A stretch of 64,000 nt of DNA from Leucobacter edaphi (GTDB lineage: Bacteria; Actinomycetota; Actinomycetes; Actinomycetales; Microbacteriaceae): positions 310,001 to 374,000 of the forward strand of contig NZ_JAEHOI010000002.1 in NCBI RefSeq assembly GCF_016522535.1. Direction: 5' to 3'. Below the pieces are notes generated by a model. The model was not told the origin of the DNA, searched no databases, and saw only the letters and a list, made by a program, of their open reading frames with translations. Within the stretch, counting starts at the first letter, position 1, and each line of letters opens with the position of its first letter. This document shows positions 1 through 8,972 of this stretch, one piece after another. A program made the translations under genes and the position numbers.

Positions 1-926
1 AGGGGAAGGAGGCCCCCGTCGTGAAGATCGACGATGCGAAGACCTACCCCACGAGCGGCAAGCTGAATCTGCTGACGGTGTCGATCATGGGGACGCCGGA
101 TAAGCCAGCGAGCTGGCTGTCGCTCGTTCCCGCGCTGCTGGATCCCTCGCAGCGGATCGCTCCGCGTGACGAGTTCTTCCCGCGGGGAGTCACCACGGAG
201 GATCGCACGAAGATGAACGCGGTCGAGATGGACTCGTCGCAGACCGCAGCCGCCGCAGCCGCCTTTCACGAGCTGAAAGAGCCGGTCGGCACGCAGTTCC
301 TGGTCTCACAGCTCGCGTCCGACGGACCCGCAGCGGGCAAGCTCGAGGAGGGGGACGAACTGCGCACGGTGAACGGGCAGCGGATCGCCGACTTCGAGGC
401 GTTCCAGAAAACGGTCGCGGCAACCCCTGCGGACACGGCGCTCTCGATCGGGATCGTGCGCGACGGAGCCGCGCGCACGGTCGAGATCACGCCGACCCGC
501 GTCGCGGGCGCGGAAACGCCCATGATCGGGATCGCTGTGGCGCTCAAGATCGAGCTTCCCGAGGACGTGCATTTCTCGCTCGAGAACATCGGGGGGCCGA
601 GCGCCGGCCTGACCTTCGCGCTCGCGATCTACGACAAGCTCACTCCCGGTGAAATGCTCGAGGGGAAGACTGTCAGCGGGACCGGCACGATGAGCCCGAC
701 GGGAAAGGTCGGCGCGATTGGGGGACTCGAGCAGAAGATGTGGGCCGCCTCGCGCGCTGGTACCGATTTGTTCCTGATGCCGGTGGGGAATTGCGCGGAC
801 GTTCCGAGTTCGATTCCCGGCGGGATGGAGGTCGTTCCGGTGGACACGCTCGGCGAGGCGATTGCCGCGATCGACCAGAAGAACTCGGGGGGAACCCCTC
901 GCGGGCTGGAGCGCTGCTCGGGCTGA
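1..926 (+). CDS. Lon-like PDZ/S16 serine protease (YlbL family), 5' end outside window
   Basis: The reading frame is open from base 3 with no stop, so the N-terminal membrane anchor expected for this family lies left of the window; the GTG at 21 is internal. A PDZ-like segment (about residues 85-160 counted from base 21) precedes a Lon (S16) protease domain. The catalytic serine is in GGPSAG (Ser codon 600-602) and the probable catalytic lysine is in the later GGLEQKMWAA motif. Family members are membrane-anchored proteases of Gram-positive bacteria with poorly known substrates. The C-terminus beyond the Lon domain is short. A GC-rich hairpin follows the stop. Family assignment is firm; the biological role is not visible here. 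Confidence 0.9.
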   Translation, partial: GKEAPVVKIDDAKTYPTSGKLNLLTVSIMGTPDKPASWLSLVPALLDPSQRIAPRDEFFPRGVTTEDRTKMNAVEMDSSQTAAAAAAFHELKEPVGTQFLVSQLASDGPAAGKLEEGDELRTVNGQRIADFEAFQKTVAATPADTALSIGIVRDGAARTVEITPTRVAGAETPMIGIAVALKIELPEDVHFSLENIGGPSAGLTFALAIYDKLTPGEMLEGKTVSGTGTMSPTGKVGAIGGLEQKMWAASRAGTDLFLMPVGNCADVPSSIPGGMEVVPVDTLGEAIAAIDQKNSGGTPRGLERCSG

Positions 927-939
927 GCTGCGCCGATCT

Positions 940-956
940 GTCCGCTCGCAGCGGAC
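940..956 (+). terminator. Possible short terminator hairpin after the Lon-like protease
   Basis: GTCCGCT, a three-base loop cgc, then AGCGGAC gives a perfect 7-bp stem 14 bases after the stop codon. No T-run follows, so termination strength is uncertain. Confidence 0.4.
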
Positions 957-985
957 GGGGCCGGTTTCCTGTCAGGGGCCGTCGA

Positions 986-991
986 TAGGAT
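986..991 (+). promoter_or_regulatory. Candidate -10 hexamer TAGGAT for the UPF0182 gene
   Basis: TAGGAT lies 58 bases before the preferred GTG start in a 122-bp intergenic gap. No convincing -35 element is seen at 16-18 bases upstream. Confidence 0.35.
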
Positions 992-1048
992 GGGGACCGA
1001 CCGCCGCCCGGCACGCCGCCGTGCATGAAGGACAGGAAAGAAGCCGAC

Positions 1049-4000
1049 GTGACCGACCAGAACGCGCCAGCGCAGGCCGCCCGTCAGCGACGAATCTCAC
1101 CGCTCGCGATCACCGTCATCCTGGTGGTCGTGCTGATCCTCGGATTCCTCGCCGTCGCCGCAGTGATGACGGAGGTGCTCTGGTTCAAACAGCTGGGCTT
1201 TCTGCCCGTCCTGACGACGCAGTGGATCGCCGCCGGTTCGATGTTCCTCATCGGCTTCTTCGGCATGGCGATCCCGCTGTTCATCTCGATCGAGGTCGCC
1301 TATCGCAAGCGCCCGGTCTACGCACGGCTGACGGCGCAGCTCGATCGCTACCAGGAGCTCTTCGAACCGATCAGGCGCCTGATCAAGTGGGGTCTTCCCG
1401 CGATGGTCGGGATCTTCGCCGGGTTCAGCACTGCCACGCAGTGGCAGGCGGTGCTGCTCTGGCTGAACGGTGCTGACTCGGGGAAGAAGGACGCCGAGTT
1501 CGGCCTGGACGTGTCGTTCTACCTGTTCGACCTCCCCGTGCTGCAGGGCATCGTCGGCTTCGCCTCGGCGGCCACCCTCATCGCCCTGATCGCCGGCGTC
1601 GCCACGAGCTACCTCTACGGCGGCATCTCCTTCTCCGGCCGCGACTTCCGGATCTCGAAGTCCACCCGCATCCAGGCTGCCATCCTCGCGACGCTGTACC
1701 TGCTGCTGCAGGGCGTGAGCCTCTGGCTTGATCAGTACCGCTCAGTCACGACCGTCGGCGGTGTCCGTACCGGTGCGATGTTCCAGGACGTGCACGCGGT
1801 GATCCCCGGCAAGCAGATCCTCGCCGGAATCGCGATCATCGTGGCGCTGCTCTTCCTGGTCACGGCCTTCACCGGCAAGTGGCGGCTGCCCGTCATCGGA
1901 ACGGCGCTCTTCCTGGTGTCCTCGATCGTGATCGGCGTTGCCTACCCGTGGGGCGTCCAGCAGTTCCAGGTGAAGCCCGACGAGAAGAGCCGCGAAGCGG
2001 AGTACATCGGGCGCAATATCGAGGCGACTCGGGCGGCCTACGGCATCGACAAGGTGCAGGTGGAGCGCTATAACGCCAAGACCGATGCCGAGTCCGGCGC
2101 GCTGCGCAACGACGCGGTCACCGCGGCGAACATCCGCATCATCGACCCCGAGGTCGTCTCGCCGACCTTCGCGCAGCTCGAGCAGATCCGGAACTACTAC
2201 AAGTTCCCGCAGTCGCTGAACGTCGATCGCTACGAGATCGACGGCAAGGTCGAGGACACGGTCTCCGCGATCCGTGACATCGACGTGACGGACCAGAAGA
2301 GCTGGTACAACCGCACGCTGGTCTACACGCACGGCTACGGACTCGTCGCCGCTTTCGGGAATCAGCGGTCGTCGGGAGGTGAGCCGGTCTTCCTCGAGAA
2401 CGGGATCCCCACCTCCGGGAAGCTCGGCGAATTCGAGCCCCGCGTGTACTTCGGCATGAACTCGCCCAAGTACTCGATCGTCGGCGGAAAGCGCGACAAG
2501 AGCATCGAGCTCGATTTCCCCGCTGACGCAGAGAGCACCGCCGAGGCATCGGCCCAGGGCGCCGCGCCGGCAGACCCGAGCGCGGCAGGTGCGGAGAACA
2601 AGCCCGACGCTCCCGTCTCGGAAGAGGACACCGCGACGAAGCAGAACATGACCACGTTCAAGGGCAACGGCGGGCCCGAGCTCACGAACATCTTCACGAA
2701 GCTCATCTACGCGTTGAAGTTCCAGGACATGGAGATCCTGCTCTCCGGCGCTGTCGTGGACGGCTCGCAGATCATCTACGAGCGCAATCCGATCGACCGC
2801 GTGCAGCGCGTCGCGCCGTACCTCACGATTGACAAGTCCCCGTACGCATCCGTCGTCGACGGTCGCGTCGTGTGGATCATCGACGGGTACACGACCTCGG
2901 CCGACTACCCCTACTCGCAGCGAACGAACATGAACGAGCTGCTCGTCGACGCTGACAATGAGCAGCAGGACCCCATGCCGAAGCCGGTCAACTACATCCG
3001 CAACTCGGTGAAGGCGACGGTCGACGCCTACGACGGCTCGGTGAAGCTGTACGCGTGGGACACCGAGGATCCGATCCTCAAGTCCTGGGGAAAGATCTTC
3101 CCCGGAACGCTGAACAGTGTGAAGGACATGAGCGGCGACCTCATGAGCCACGTTCGCTACCCGACCGACATGTTCAAGGTGCAGCGCTCCCTGCTCGGCG
3201 AATACCACGTCACCGACCCCGACGCCTTCTACTCGGCCGAGGACAAGTGGCGCACGCCGAACGATCCGGTTTCGAGTGTCGGGAAGACCGCGCAGAAGCT
3301 CGCCCAGCCGCCGTACTATCTGACCCTCGCGGCGGGGGCGAACGCGAAGCCCAACTACTCGATCTACTCGACGTACATCCCCGCGGGTGAGGGCGAGTCG
3401 TCCCGAGACATCCTCACGGGATACCTCGCTGCGAACTCGAACGCGGGATCCACGGACGGCAAGATCGCGGAGGACTACGGCACGCTCAAACTCCTGAACC
3501 TGCCAAAGGGCGATCCGATCCCCGGTCCCGGCCAGGTGCAGAACAGCTTCACCACGGACTCCGAGGTCTCGAAGCTGCTGAACATCCTCCGCCAGGGCGA
3601 GAGCAAGGTCATCAGTGGCAACCTGCTCACCCTGCCGGTCGGCGGCGGCCTGCTCTACGTGCAGCCCGTTTACGTGAAGGCCTCGTCGGGCACGAGCTTC
3701 CCGATCCTGCAGAAGGTGCTCGTCTCCTTCGGCGACAAGATCGCGTTCGAGGACACCCTCGATGCCGCGCTCGACTCGCTGTTCGGGGGCAACTCCGGAG
3801 CGAACGCGGGGGACACGGGAACCACTCCGACCACGGCCACGGGTTCGGGGGAGACCCCCAAGCCCGGTGCGGGCGCCGGAACCACGAAGCCGGGCGGCGG
3901 AAAGCAGACCCCGGAGCTCGCGAAGGCGCTCACCGACATGCAGGACGCGCTTCAGGCCAGGGACAAGGCGATGAAGGACGGCGACTGGACCGCCTACGGC

Positions 4001-4054
4001 GCGGCCGACGAGAAGCTGCGCAAGGCGCTCGAGGCGGCCGTCGCAGCGGAATAG
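1049..4054 (+). CDS. UPF0182 family large integral membrane protein
   Basis: A 1001-residue protein with a cluster of about seven hydrophobic segments in the first 300 residues, followed by a long hydrophilic, presumably extracytoplasmic domain. It ends in a Gly/Thr/Pro-rich linker (around 3785-3905) and a short charged helix. This is the architecture of the UPF0182/COG1615 proteins that are widespread in Actinobacteria and of unknown function. I prefer GTG at 1049 because AGGAAAG at 1034-1040 sits 8 bases upstream. The in-frame ATG at 1025 has no ribosome site but would add only eight residues. An acidic Ala/Ser-rich stretch at about 2525-2640 interrupts the C-terminal domain and may be a lineage-specific insertion. 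It is convergent with the DUF4190 gene and shares its terminator. Confidence 0.92.
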   Translation: MTDQNAPAQAARQRRISPLAITVILVVVLILGFLAVAAVMTEVLWFKQLGFLPVLTTQWIAAGSMFLIGFFGMAIPLFISIEVAYRKRPVYARLTAQLDRYQELFEPIRRLIKWGLPAMVGIFAGFSTATQWQAVLLWLNGADSGKKDAEFGLDVSFYLFDLPVLQGIVGFASAATLIALIAGVATSYLYGGISFSGRDFRISKSTRIQAAILATLYLLLQGVSLWLDQYRSVTTVGGVRTGAMFQDVHAVIPGKQILAGIAIIVALLFLVTAFTGKWRLPVIGTALFLVSSIVIGVAYPWGVQQFQVKPDEKSREAEYIGRNIEATRAAYGIDKVQVERYNAKTDAESGALRNDAVTAANIRIIDPEVVSPTFAQLEQIRNYYKFPQSLNVDRYEIDGKVEDTVSAIRDIDVTDQKSWYNRTLVYTHGYGLVAAFGNQRSSGGEPVFLENGIPTSGKLGEFEPRVYFGMNSPKYSIVGGKRDKSIELDFPADAESTAEASAQGAAPADPSAAGAENKPDAPVSEEDTATKQNMTTFKGNGGPELTNIFTKLIYALKFQDMEILLSGAVVDGSQIIYERNPIDRVQRVAPYLTIDKSPYASVVDGRVVWIIDGYTTSADYPYSQRTNMNELLVDADNEQQDPMPKPVNYIRNSVKATVDAYDGSVKLYAWDTEDPILKSWGKIFPGTLNSVKDMSGDLMSHVRYPTDMFKVQRSLLGEYHVTDPDAFYSAEDKWRTPNDPVSSVGKTAQKLAQPPYYLTLAAGANAKPNYSIYSTYIPAGEGESSRDILTGYLAANSNAGSTDGKIAEDYGTLKLLNLPKGDPIPGPGQVQNSFTTDSEVSKLLNILRQGESKVISGNLLTLPVGGGLLYVQPVYVKASSGTSFPILQKVLVSFGDKIAFEDTLDAALDSLFGGNSGANAGDTGTTPTTATGSGETPKPGAGAGTTKPGGGKQTPELAKALTDMQDALQARDKAMKDGDWTAYGAADEKLRKALEAAVAAE

Positions 4055-4061
4055 GCCTCGA

Positions 4062-4116
4062 CGCGAACAGGGATGGGCCCCGGTGGAAAATCCACCGGGG
4101 CCCATCCCTGTTCGCG
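4062..4116. terminator. Strong bidirectional terminator, perfect 26-bp stem
   Basis: Left arm 4062-4087 and right arm 4091-4116 are perfect reverse complements separated by AAA. The hairpin lies between convergent stops (UPF0182 on the plus strand, DUF4190 on the minus strand) and can serve both. Confidence 0.9.
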
Positions 4117-4142
4117 TCCCCTCGTGGGGAGGGAGCGCGTGA

Positions 4143-5009
4143 CTACTTCTGCTCCTCGATCTTCACGGTGTAGCTGGCGTTCGCGGCCGTCACGCGCACG
4201 TAGTAGTCGCCCGCGGACTTGCGGAGGATCGTTTCCCCTGCTCCGGCCTCGGTGACCATCACGTCGGGGATGCCCCCGTCCTTCATGAGGTCCTTGCCCT
4301 CGTCCATGACGTAGATGGCGGCGACAATGGTGCCCATCCCCGCAGTGTCGGTGAAGTCGTAGCTCACGCGGACCTTGCCGCCGGACAGGGCGATGGTGTC
4401 GGTCTGCTGATCGGCGCTCCCGGTGATCGTCGCGACCTCGGTCCACGTGCCGGGTGCTGCCGGGGCGTCCGTGGTCGAGTCCTGGCCCGGCGTCGACTCA
4501 TCGCCGGAATCGTCGGTCGCGGGAGCATCGGGCGTCACCTGTTCGGTGCTCTGGGAGGCTTCCCGGTCGAGCTCCTCGAGCGCCTGCGTCGTGGCATTCG
4601 AGAGCCCCCCGAGGAAGGCAAGAGAAGCGAGGAAGATCCCGATCGACGCGAGGATCGCCAGGCCGCCGGTAATGATGCCGGTGAGCGACATGCCCCGCGA
4701 CTGGGACTTCTTGATGGCGACGATTCCGAGGATCACCGCGGTGACGCCCCCGGCGAATCCGAGGAGGAGGACTCCGCAGAGCACGAGGCTCGCGATGCCG
4801 ACGATCATCGACGAGAGGGCGAGGCCCCGGTTCTGATTCGGCGCGGGCGGAGGCCCGGGGTATCCGGCCGCCGGGTACCCCGGGTTCGGCGCCGTGGGCG
4901 GAGGGTAGGCCGCGGGCGGCGCGAACTGCCCCGGCGCCGCAGGCGGCTGCGGCGGGGGAGGCGTGTTGCCCGAGCCTGGGGGAGGCGTGGGGAAATTGGG
5001 ATCAGACAC
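4143..5009 (-). CDS. DUF4190 domain membrane protein with Pro-rich N-terminus
   Basis: A 288-residue protein. Residues 1 to about 65 are a Pro/Ala/Gly-rich, probably disordered cytoplasmic segment. Two hydrophobic helices follow (starting around SSMIVGIASLVL and LTGIITGGLAIL) with a short basic linker, the usual DUF4190 layout. A linker rich in Ser/Asp/Thr then leads to a beta-rich extracytoplasmic C-terminal domain. Start: GTG at 5009 is preferred over the GTG at 5018 because AAGGAG (plus-strand CTCCTT at 5018-5023) lies 8 bases upstream and overlaps the alternative start. Function is unknown; similar proteins are common in Actinobacteria as membrane proteins with variable sensor-like C-termini. 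Confidence 0.82.
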   Translation of the reverse strand: MSDPNFPTPPPGSGNTPPPPQPPAAPGQFAPPAAYPPPTAPNPGYPAAGYPGPPPAPNQNRGLALSSMIVGIASLVLCGVLLLGFAGGVTAVILGIVAIKKSQSRGMSLTGIITGGLAILASIGIFLASLAFLGGLSNATTQALEELDREASQSTEQVTPDAPATDDSGDESTPGQDSTTDAPAAPGTWTEVATITGSADQQTDTIALSGGKVRVSYDFTDTAGMGTIVAAIYVMDEGKDLMKDGGIPDVMVTEAGAGETILRKSAGDYYVRVTAANASYTVKIEEQK

Positions 5010-5023
5010 GGTGAGCACTCCTT

Positions 5024-5385
5024 GGGTTTCAGGACTCCGACATTTCGGGATTCTGGGAGAATCCTGAAAAGTTTAACAGTGACTAAGGTTTGCCTGTGGA
5101 GCGGAAGTGCCGGGGCGTCCCGGTGTGGCAGTTCGAGATCGGAGAGTGAAGCGGCAAGCGGTCCTTGCCCAGCTCCGGTGCCGTGTGCCGAGCGCATCAG
5201 GGATGGGGCACCCCCTCGCCCGGCGGCTGCTCGAAGGCGGGGTGCCGATCGTCGTCCACAGGAAGCGCAGAAGCACTGGTCGAAAGTGATCACATCGCTG
5301 CTGCGGGGCGAGGTTGCCGGTGTGTACCGGCGCGAAGTGATGCGGGTACTCTTGCGGGTGCTTCGGCACCTTTCGGTGAAAAGCC
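5024..5385. other. Non-coding stretch between the DUF4190 gene and the tRNA terminator
   Basis: About 360 bases with no convincing gene. Open frames here either run into the tRNA or lack start signals. It should hold the promoter of the leftward DUF4190 gene. Visible elements are a 7-bp-arm inverted repeat (GGATTCT, 3 bases, AGAATCC; 5048-5064) and an A/T-richer patch around 5065-5095 that could contain the -10 region. Confidence 0.5.
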
Positions 5386-5425
5386 AACAGCCCCTGATCA
5401 AGATGACTCCTGATCAGGGGCTGTT
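5386..5425. terminator. Terminator downstream of tRNA-fMet
   Basis: AACAGCCCCTGATCA (5386-5400) and TGATCAGGGGCTGTT (5411-5425) form a perfect 15-bp stem with a 10-base loop. On the minus strand it lies 5 bases past the tRNA 3' end and is followed by GGCTTTT. On the plus strand it is followed by TTT. Confidence 0.85.
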
Positions 5426-5430
5426 TTTCG

Positions 5431-5504
5431 TTGCGGGGGCAGGATTTGAACCTACGACCTCCGGGTTATGAGCCCGGCGAGCTACCGAACTGCTCCACCC
5501 CGCG
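5431..5504 (-). tRNA. Initiator tRNA-Met (CAT)
   Basis: The minus strand folds as a complete cloverleaf of 74 bases with loop CTCATAA, anticodon CAT. Initiator marks are present: an unpaired C1-A72 at the acceptor end and three consecutive G-C pairs next to the anticodon loop. The CCA end is not encoded. It stands alone as a single tRNA gene with a candidate -10 TAAAGT just upstream and a strong terminator downstream. Confidence 0.95.
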
Positions 5505-5516
5505 GCACAAGAATTA

Positions 5517-5522
5517 ACTTTA
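5517..5522 (-). promoter_or_regulatory. Candidate -10 (TAAAGT) for tRNA-fMet
   Basis: TAAAGT on the minus strand lies 12 bases before the mature 5' end, in a short A/T-rich island in otherwise GC-rich DNA. The -35 region is not convincing. Confidence 0.5.
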
Positions 5523-5673
5523 GCACGGACCGCGCCGCGACGCGAATCGCGCCGCCCGCGCCCTGTGGACGGGCGTGTCGCGCGGCCGCCGCGCGGTGGC
5601 ACCATCGTCCGACATCGCACTCCTCGTTCCGTCGAGCCAGGAGGGAGCCGGTACGGACGGAAGGAAGGCGCGA

Positions 5674-8600
5674 ATGACGCGTGGAACGGGTGGAAAGCGT
5701 CAGGGGGTTCCTGGGATCCCCTGGATCCGGGTTTCCGGACGCCTCGGGAAGAACGCCGGCCGCGTCCCGGGGCCTCGGCGGCACGCGGTCATCCTGGTGA
5801 TCGCACTGCTGCTCGCGTGCGCGCTCGTCCCCGCGGTTCCGAAGCCCGCTGCCGCGCTGACTCGGGGAGAGTCCGAGACGTTCCCCGGAGGAGTCTGGAT
5901 CTCGAACTTCCTGCTCCCTGACGGCCGACGTGCATACTGCGTCGAACGCGACATCGGAGTCCCGGCGGGCGGGCTGCTGGCACTGGGGGAGCGGGAGTTC
6001 CTCCCCGGGCGGGAGGGGCTCTTCCACGCGTTCACCTCACGCGAGGGGATGCGTCAGATCAACTACGTGGTCGACCGGCACGGGCAGACGGCGAACCCGT
6101 GGCGGGCGGCACTCGTGCAGCTCGTCGTGTGGCGGATCCGCGCGACCGCCGGTGGCAGCGAACCGCTCGATCGCCTGCTCGCGGGATTGCGCGGCTCCGA
6201 GAAGGGCCGGCGACTCATCGCGGAGTCGGACAGTCTCATGGCGCGCGCTCGAGCGGAGGCGACGGCGCCGGTGCCGGGCCCCGCGCATACCGGGTCTCTC
6301 GAGCTCACGGCGCTCGACGACCCGAATCAGCCGGAGGGCCAGCGGTTGCTCACCGTGGCCTATCCCGCAGGGACGACACGGCTCGACGCCGAGGGCGGAG
6401 TGTTCGCGGAGAGCGGCGCCGCGCAGATCCTGGTGGACCCGACACGGGCGGGAACGGCGGGGGTTCGAGCAGACGCGGACGCCCAGAAGGTGGCCGTGAG
6501 CGGCGAGTGGGAATCGCTGGGCGCGCCGGGGTGGTCGCCGAGTGTCCACCTGTTCGACACCAAGACCTTGGAGGGGAGGGCCGGGCAGCGAATCGTGGCC
6601 TCGGCCGGCTCCTCGGCCGGACTCGTCTCTCGCGGACGCTTTCCCGCGAAGACGGTCGCGCTTCCTCCTCCGTTCGCGTCTCCGATGGCGCGCACCGAGG
6701 CGCAAGCGACAGCCGTGATCGGCGGCACCATGGCCGACACGCTCCATCTCGAGGCGCGGCCGGACACGCGGATCCGGAAGTGGCCCGACGCAACCGCCGA
6801 GTTCCGCGCCTATCTCTATCCCGAGCCGGGACAGCCGAAGGTCGACGCGGAGTGGCGGCCGCTCCGGACGGGCCGGGTAGACCCCGCGACGGGTGAGCCC
6901 GAGGTCCAGCGCTGGACCGCTCCGGAACTCGAAGCGCTTCCGGAACGCGAGCGGTGCATGCTGCAACCCGTGAGCCAGCAGACCGGTATCCCGATCGCGG
7001 GCGATGGCCCCACGTCCTCGCGCGAGGTGCCGGTCCGGGGGCCCGGCCGCGTGCACTGGGTGGAGCGCGTGCTCTCCGGAACCGCGGTGGTCCACGAGGG
7101 GCAGTGCGGGATCCTGGAGGAGACGACGGTGATCGATCGACCCCGGCTCAAGACCACGGCGACGCCGGAGGCGAGTGTCGGTGAGCACGTGTACGACTCG
7201 GCCCACGTGACCGGCCCGTTCACGGCCCAGGCGGGCTATCTCCTGAAGTTCGAGGCCTTCAGATTCGAGGGGGAGCCGAGCACACCGGGTGCCGCGCCAA
7301 ATGAGAGCTGCGACGCGAGCCGTCGCATATACGAGTCGGAACTCCTGCCTCTCACGGGTGCGGCCCTGATCGAATCGCCCGGGTTCACCGTCCGGTGGGA
7401 TCACTCCGAGCGCGTTGCCTGGGTCGCGACCTTGTTCGCAACGGACGAGCGCGGCCGTCACGTGGTTGAGCGGGGCAGATGCGGCGAGCAGCGTGAAATG
7501 ACCACGGTCAACCGTCCGTCCATCTCCACCACGGCCACTCCCGAGGTCGCGGTCGGCGATCCGATGAGAGATAGCGCGCAGCTGTCCGGGAAGTTCGACT
7601 CCCGCGGCGACATCCGGTGGGAGGTGTCGTTCGAGGGCTTCCGCGGTCCGGGGGCCCTCGACGGCACCACGACGGAGGAGCGGCGCGGGAAGCGTGATCT
7701 CCGGGCCGCGTGCACCCCGGAGAACCGCGTCTTCGCGACGGAGGCGGTGCCCGTGACGGGGCCGGGGACCGTGCAATCACCGCCGGTGATCGCAGGCGCC
7801 TCTGCGATCGGCGAGGTGTGGTGGGTGGAGACGCTCACGGTCATCGAGGACGGCGTGCGGAAACCGGTTCTGCGCGGAACGTGCGGGGCGCCTCGGGAGA
7901 CGACGCGGGTATCGGGGATCTCTCTCGAGACCCAGGCCGATCCGCTCGTCAGCGTGGGAGGCGGCATGCACGACACCGTCGAGGTCTCCGGGCGGTTTTC
8001 CTCCGAACAGAACCCGGAGTACGAGCTCGAGTTCACGGGATACCGCGCGGAGGACGCCCCCGACGCCGAGCGGCCGCCGACGTGCGATGCGAGCACGCAG
8101 CTCTTCCGGACGGGACGGGTGCGGGTCCGGGGCGACGGGAGCTATCGTTCGCCCGAGGTGTTTGCGAGCCCCGAGTTCGGCCCCGCCGTGCACTGGGTGG
8201 CCAGCCTGCAGCTGAGGGGACGCGACGGCGCATGGGAAGAGGTGGCGAGGGGAGCATGCGGGGAACGCGGCGAGCGAACGCTGATCCAGCGTCCGGTGAT
8301 CCGCACCGAATCGAGTGGGACGGTGGTCGCTGGCGGGAGCCTTTCCGATCGCGCGATCGTGGCCGGGCTGCCGCCGAGACAGGAAGGGGTCGAATACCTC
8401 GTCCGTTTTTCCGCCTACCTGGCCGGACGGGACGGCGAGCTGGCGTGCACACCGGAGCACCGGGTCGCGGCGCTGTCGGACGAGGAAGGCCGGCCGGTGG
8501 TCAGCGGTGAAGCGCGCTCAGCGGCGCGTAAGACCTCCGCCGAGCACATCGGGCACGGGGGATTCGTCGCCAGCCTGATCCTCCGGGCCCACGGCAGGGA

Positions 8601-8817
8601 GTGGACGATTGCCGAGGGGGAGTGCGGCGATCCCGCCGAGGCATTCGCGGTTCACGCTCGGGCCGTTCGCCTCCCCGAAGCGGGGCTCCATACTCCCGGC
8701 CAGTGGACGCTCGTCGGGGCCGCGGCGGCCGTCGCCGCGCTGGGTGGCGCGCTCCTGCTCGGCGCGCGGCGGCAGAGACAGGGGCGCGCCTCCCGCTCGG
8801 CTGCGCCCGGGGCGTGA
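5674..8817 (+). CDS. Wall-anchored repetitive surface protein with candidate thioester domain
   Basis: A 1047-residue secreted protein. ATG 5674 is chosen because GGAAGGAAGG lies just upstream and the signal sequence (basic residues, then a hydrophobic stretch from about residue 31) is correctly placed; the in-frame GTG at 5575 would bury the signal. The mature N-terminus has Cys89 (AYCVE) and Gln149 (ALVQLVVW), spaced and set as in Cys-Gln thioester adhesin domains (inference). From about residue 428 there are five imperfect modules of 118-134 residues, each opening at a Cys (428, 546, 680, 804, 925) and carrying a later CG pair, with VGxxMxD-type strands resembling VaFE-type repeats. The C-terminus has LPEAG (1000-1004), a hydrophobic helix and a basic tail, a sortase signal. 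No sortase gene is in the window. Confidence 0.82.
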   Translation: MTRGTGGKRQGVPGIPWIRVSGRLGKNAGRVPGPRRHAVILVIALLLACALVPAVPKPAAALTRGESETFPGGVWISNFLLPDGRRAYCVERDIGVPAGGLLALGEREFLPGREGLFHAFTSREGMRQINYVVDRHGQTANPWRAALVQLVVWRIRATAGGSEPLDRLLAGLRGSEKGRRLIAESDSLMARARAEATAPVPGPAHTGSLELTALDDPNQPEGQRLLTVAYPAGTTRLDAEGGVFAESGAAQILVDPTRAGTAGVRADADAQKVAVSGEWESLGAPGWSPSVHLFDTKTLEGRAGQRIVASAGSSAGLVSRGRFPAKTVALPPPFASPMARTEAQATAVIGGTMADTLHLEARPDTRIRKWPDATAEFRAYLYPEPGQPKVDAEWRPLRTGRVDPATGEPEVQRWTAPELEALPERERCMLQPVSQQTGIPIAGDGPTSSREVPVRGPGRVHWVERVLSGTAVVHEGQCGILEETTVIDRPRLKTTATPEASVGEHVYDSAHVTGPFTAQAGYLLKFEAFRFEGEPSTPGAAPNESCDASRRIYESELLPLTGAALIESPGFTVRWDHSERVAWVATLFATDERGRHVVERGRCGEQREMTTVNRPSISTTATPEVAVGDPMRDSAQLSGKFDSRGDIRWEVSFEGFRGPGALDGTTTEERRGKRDLRAACTPENRVFATEAVPVTGPGTVQSPPVIAGASAIGEVWWVETLTVIEDGVRKPVLRGTCGAPRETTRVSGISLETQADPLVSVGGGMHDTVEVSGRFSSEQNPEYELEFTGYRAEDAPDAERPPTCDASTQLFRTGRVRVRGDGSYRSPEVFASPEFGPAVHWVASLQLRGRDGAWEEVARGACGERGERTLIQRPVIRTESSGTVVAGGSLSDRAIVAGLPPRQEGVEYLVRFSAYLAGRDGELACTPEHRVAALSDEEGRPVVSGEARSAARKTSAEHIGHGGFVASLILRAHGREWTIAEGECGDPAEAFAVHARAVRLPEAGLHTPGQWTLVGAAAAVAALGGALLLGARRQRQGRASRSAAPGA

Positions 8818-8972
8818 GGTGAGCCAGATGGAACGCCTCGGCGGCCCGTTGCCCGCGCGGGGAGCGGCAATGATCCCGGTCAGCGCGATGTTGTGCAGAC
8901 CTTCTGCAGGCCGCGCAAATCTAATTCATAGATTTCCTGGCCAAGCTGGTGTGAGTACGAAGGGAGCCCCCA

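Noticed and set aside
1742-4105. Long open frame on the minus strand opposite the UPF0182 gene
   Set aside because: It is antisense to a well-supported gene; composition is Arg/Leu/Val-rich as expected for a shadow frame in high-GC DNA, with no domain.
5084-5095. TAAGGTTTGCCT as a DtxR/IdeR iron box
   Set aside because: Only the left half matches the consensus; the right half does not, and no iron gene is adjacent.
6037-7776. 579-residue minus-strand frame opposite the surface protein
   Set aside because: Arg/His/Gly-rich shadow of a gene with signal peptide, repeats and sorting motif on the plus strand.
8818-8972. Short intergenic gap before htrA as a small gene
   Set aside because: Only short frames without a ribosome site; it contains the htrA Shine-Dalgarno and probably its promoter.
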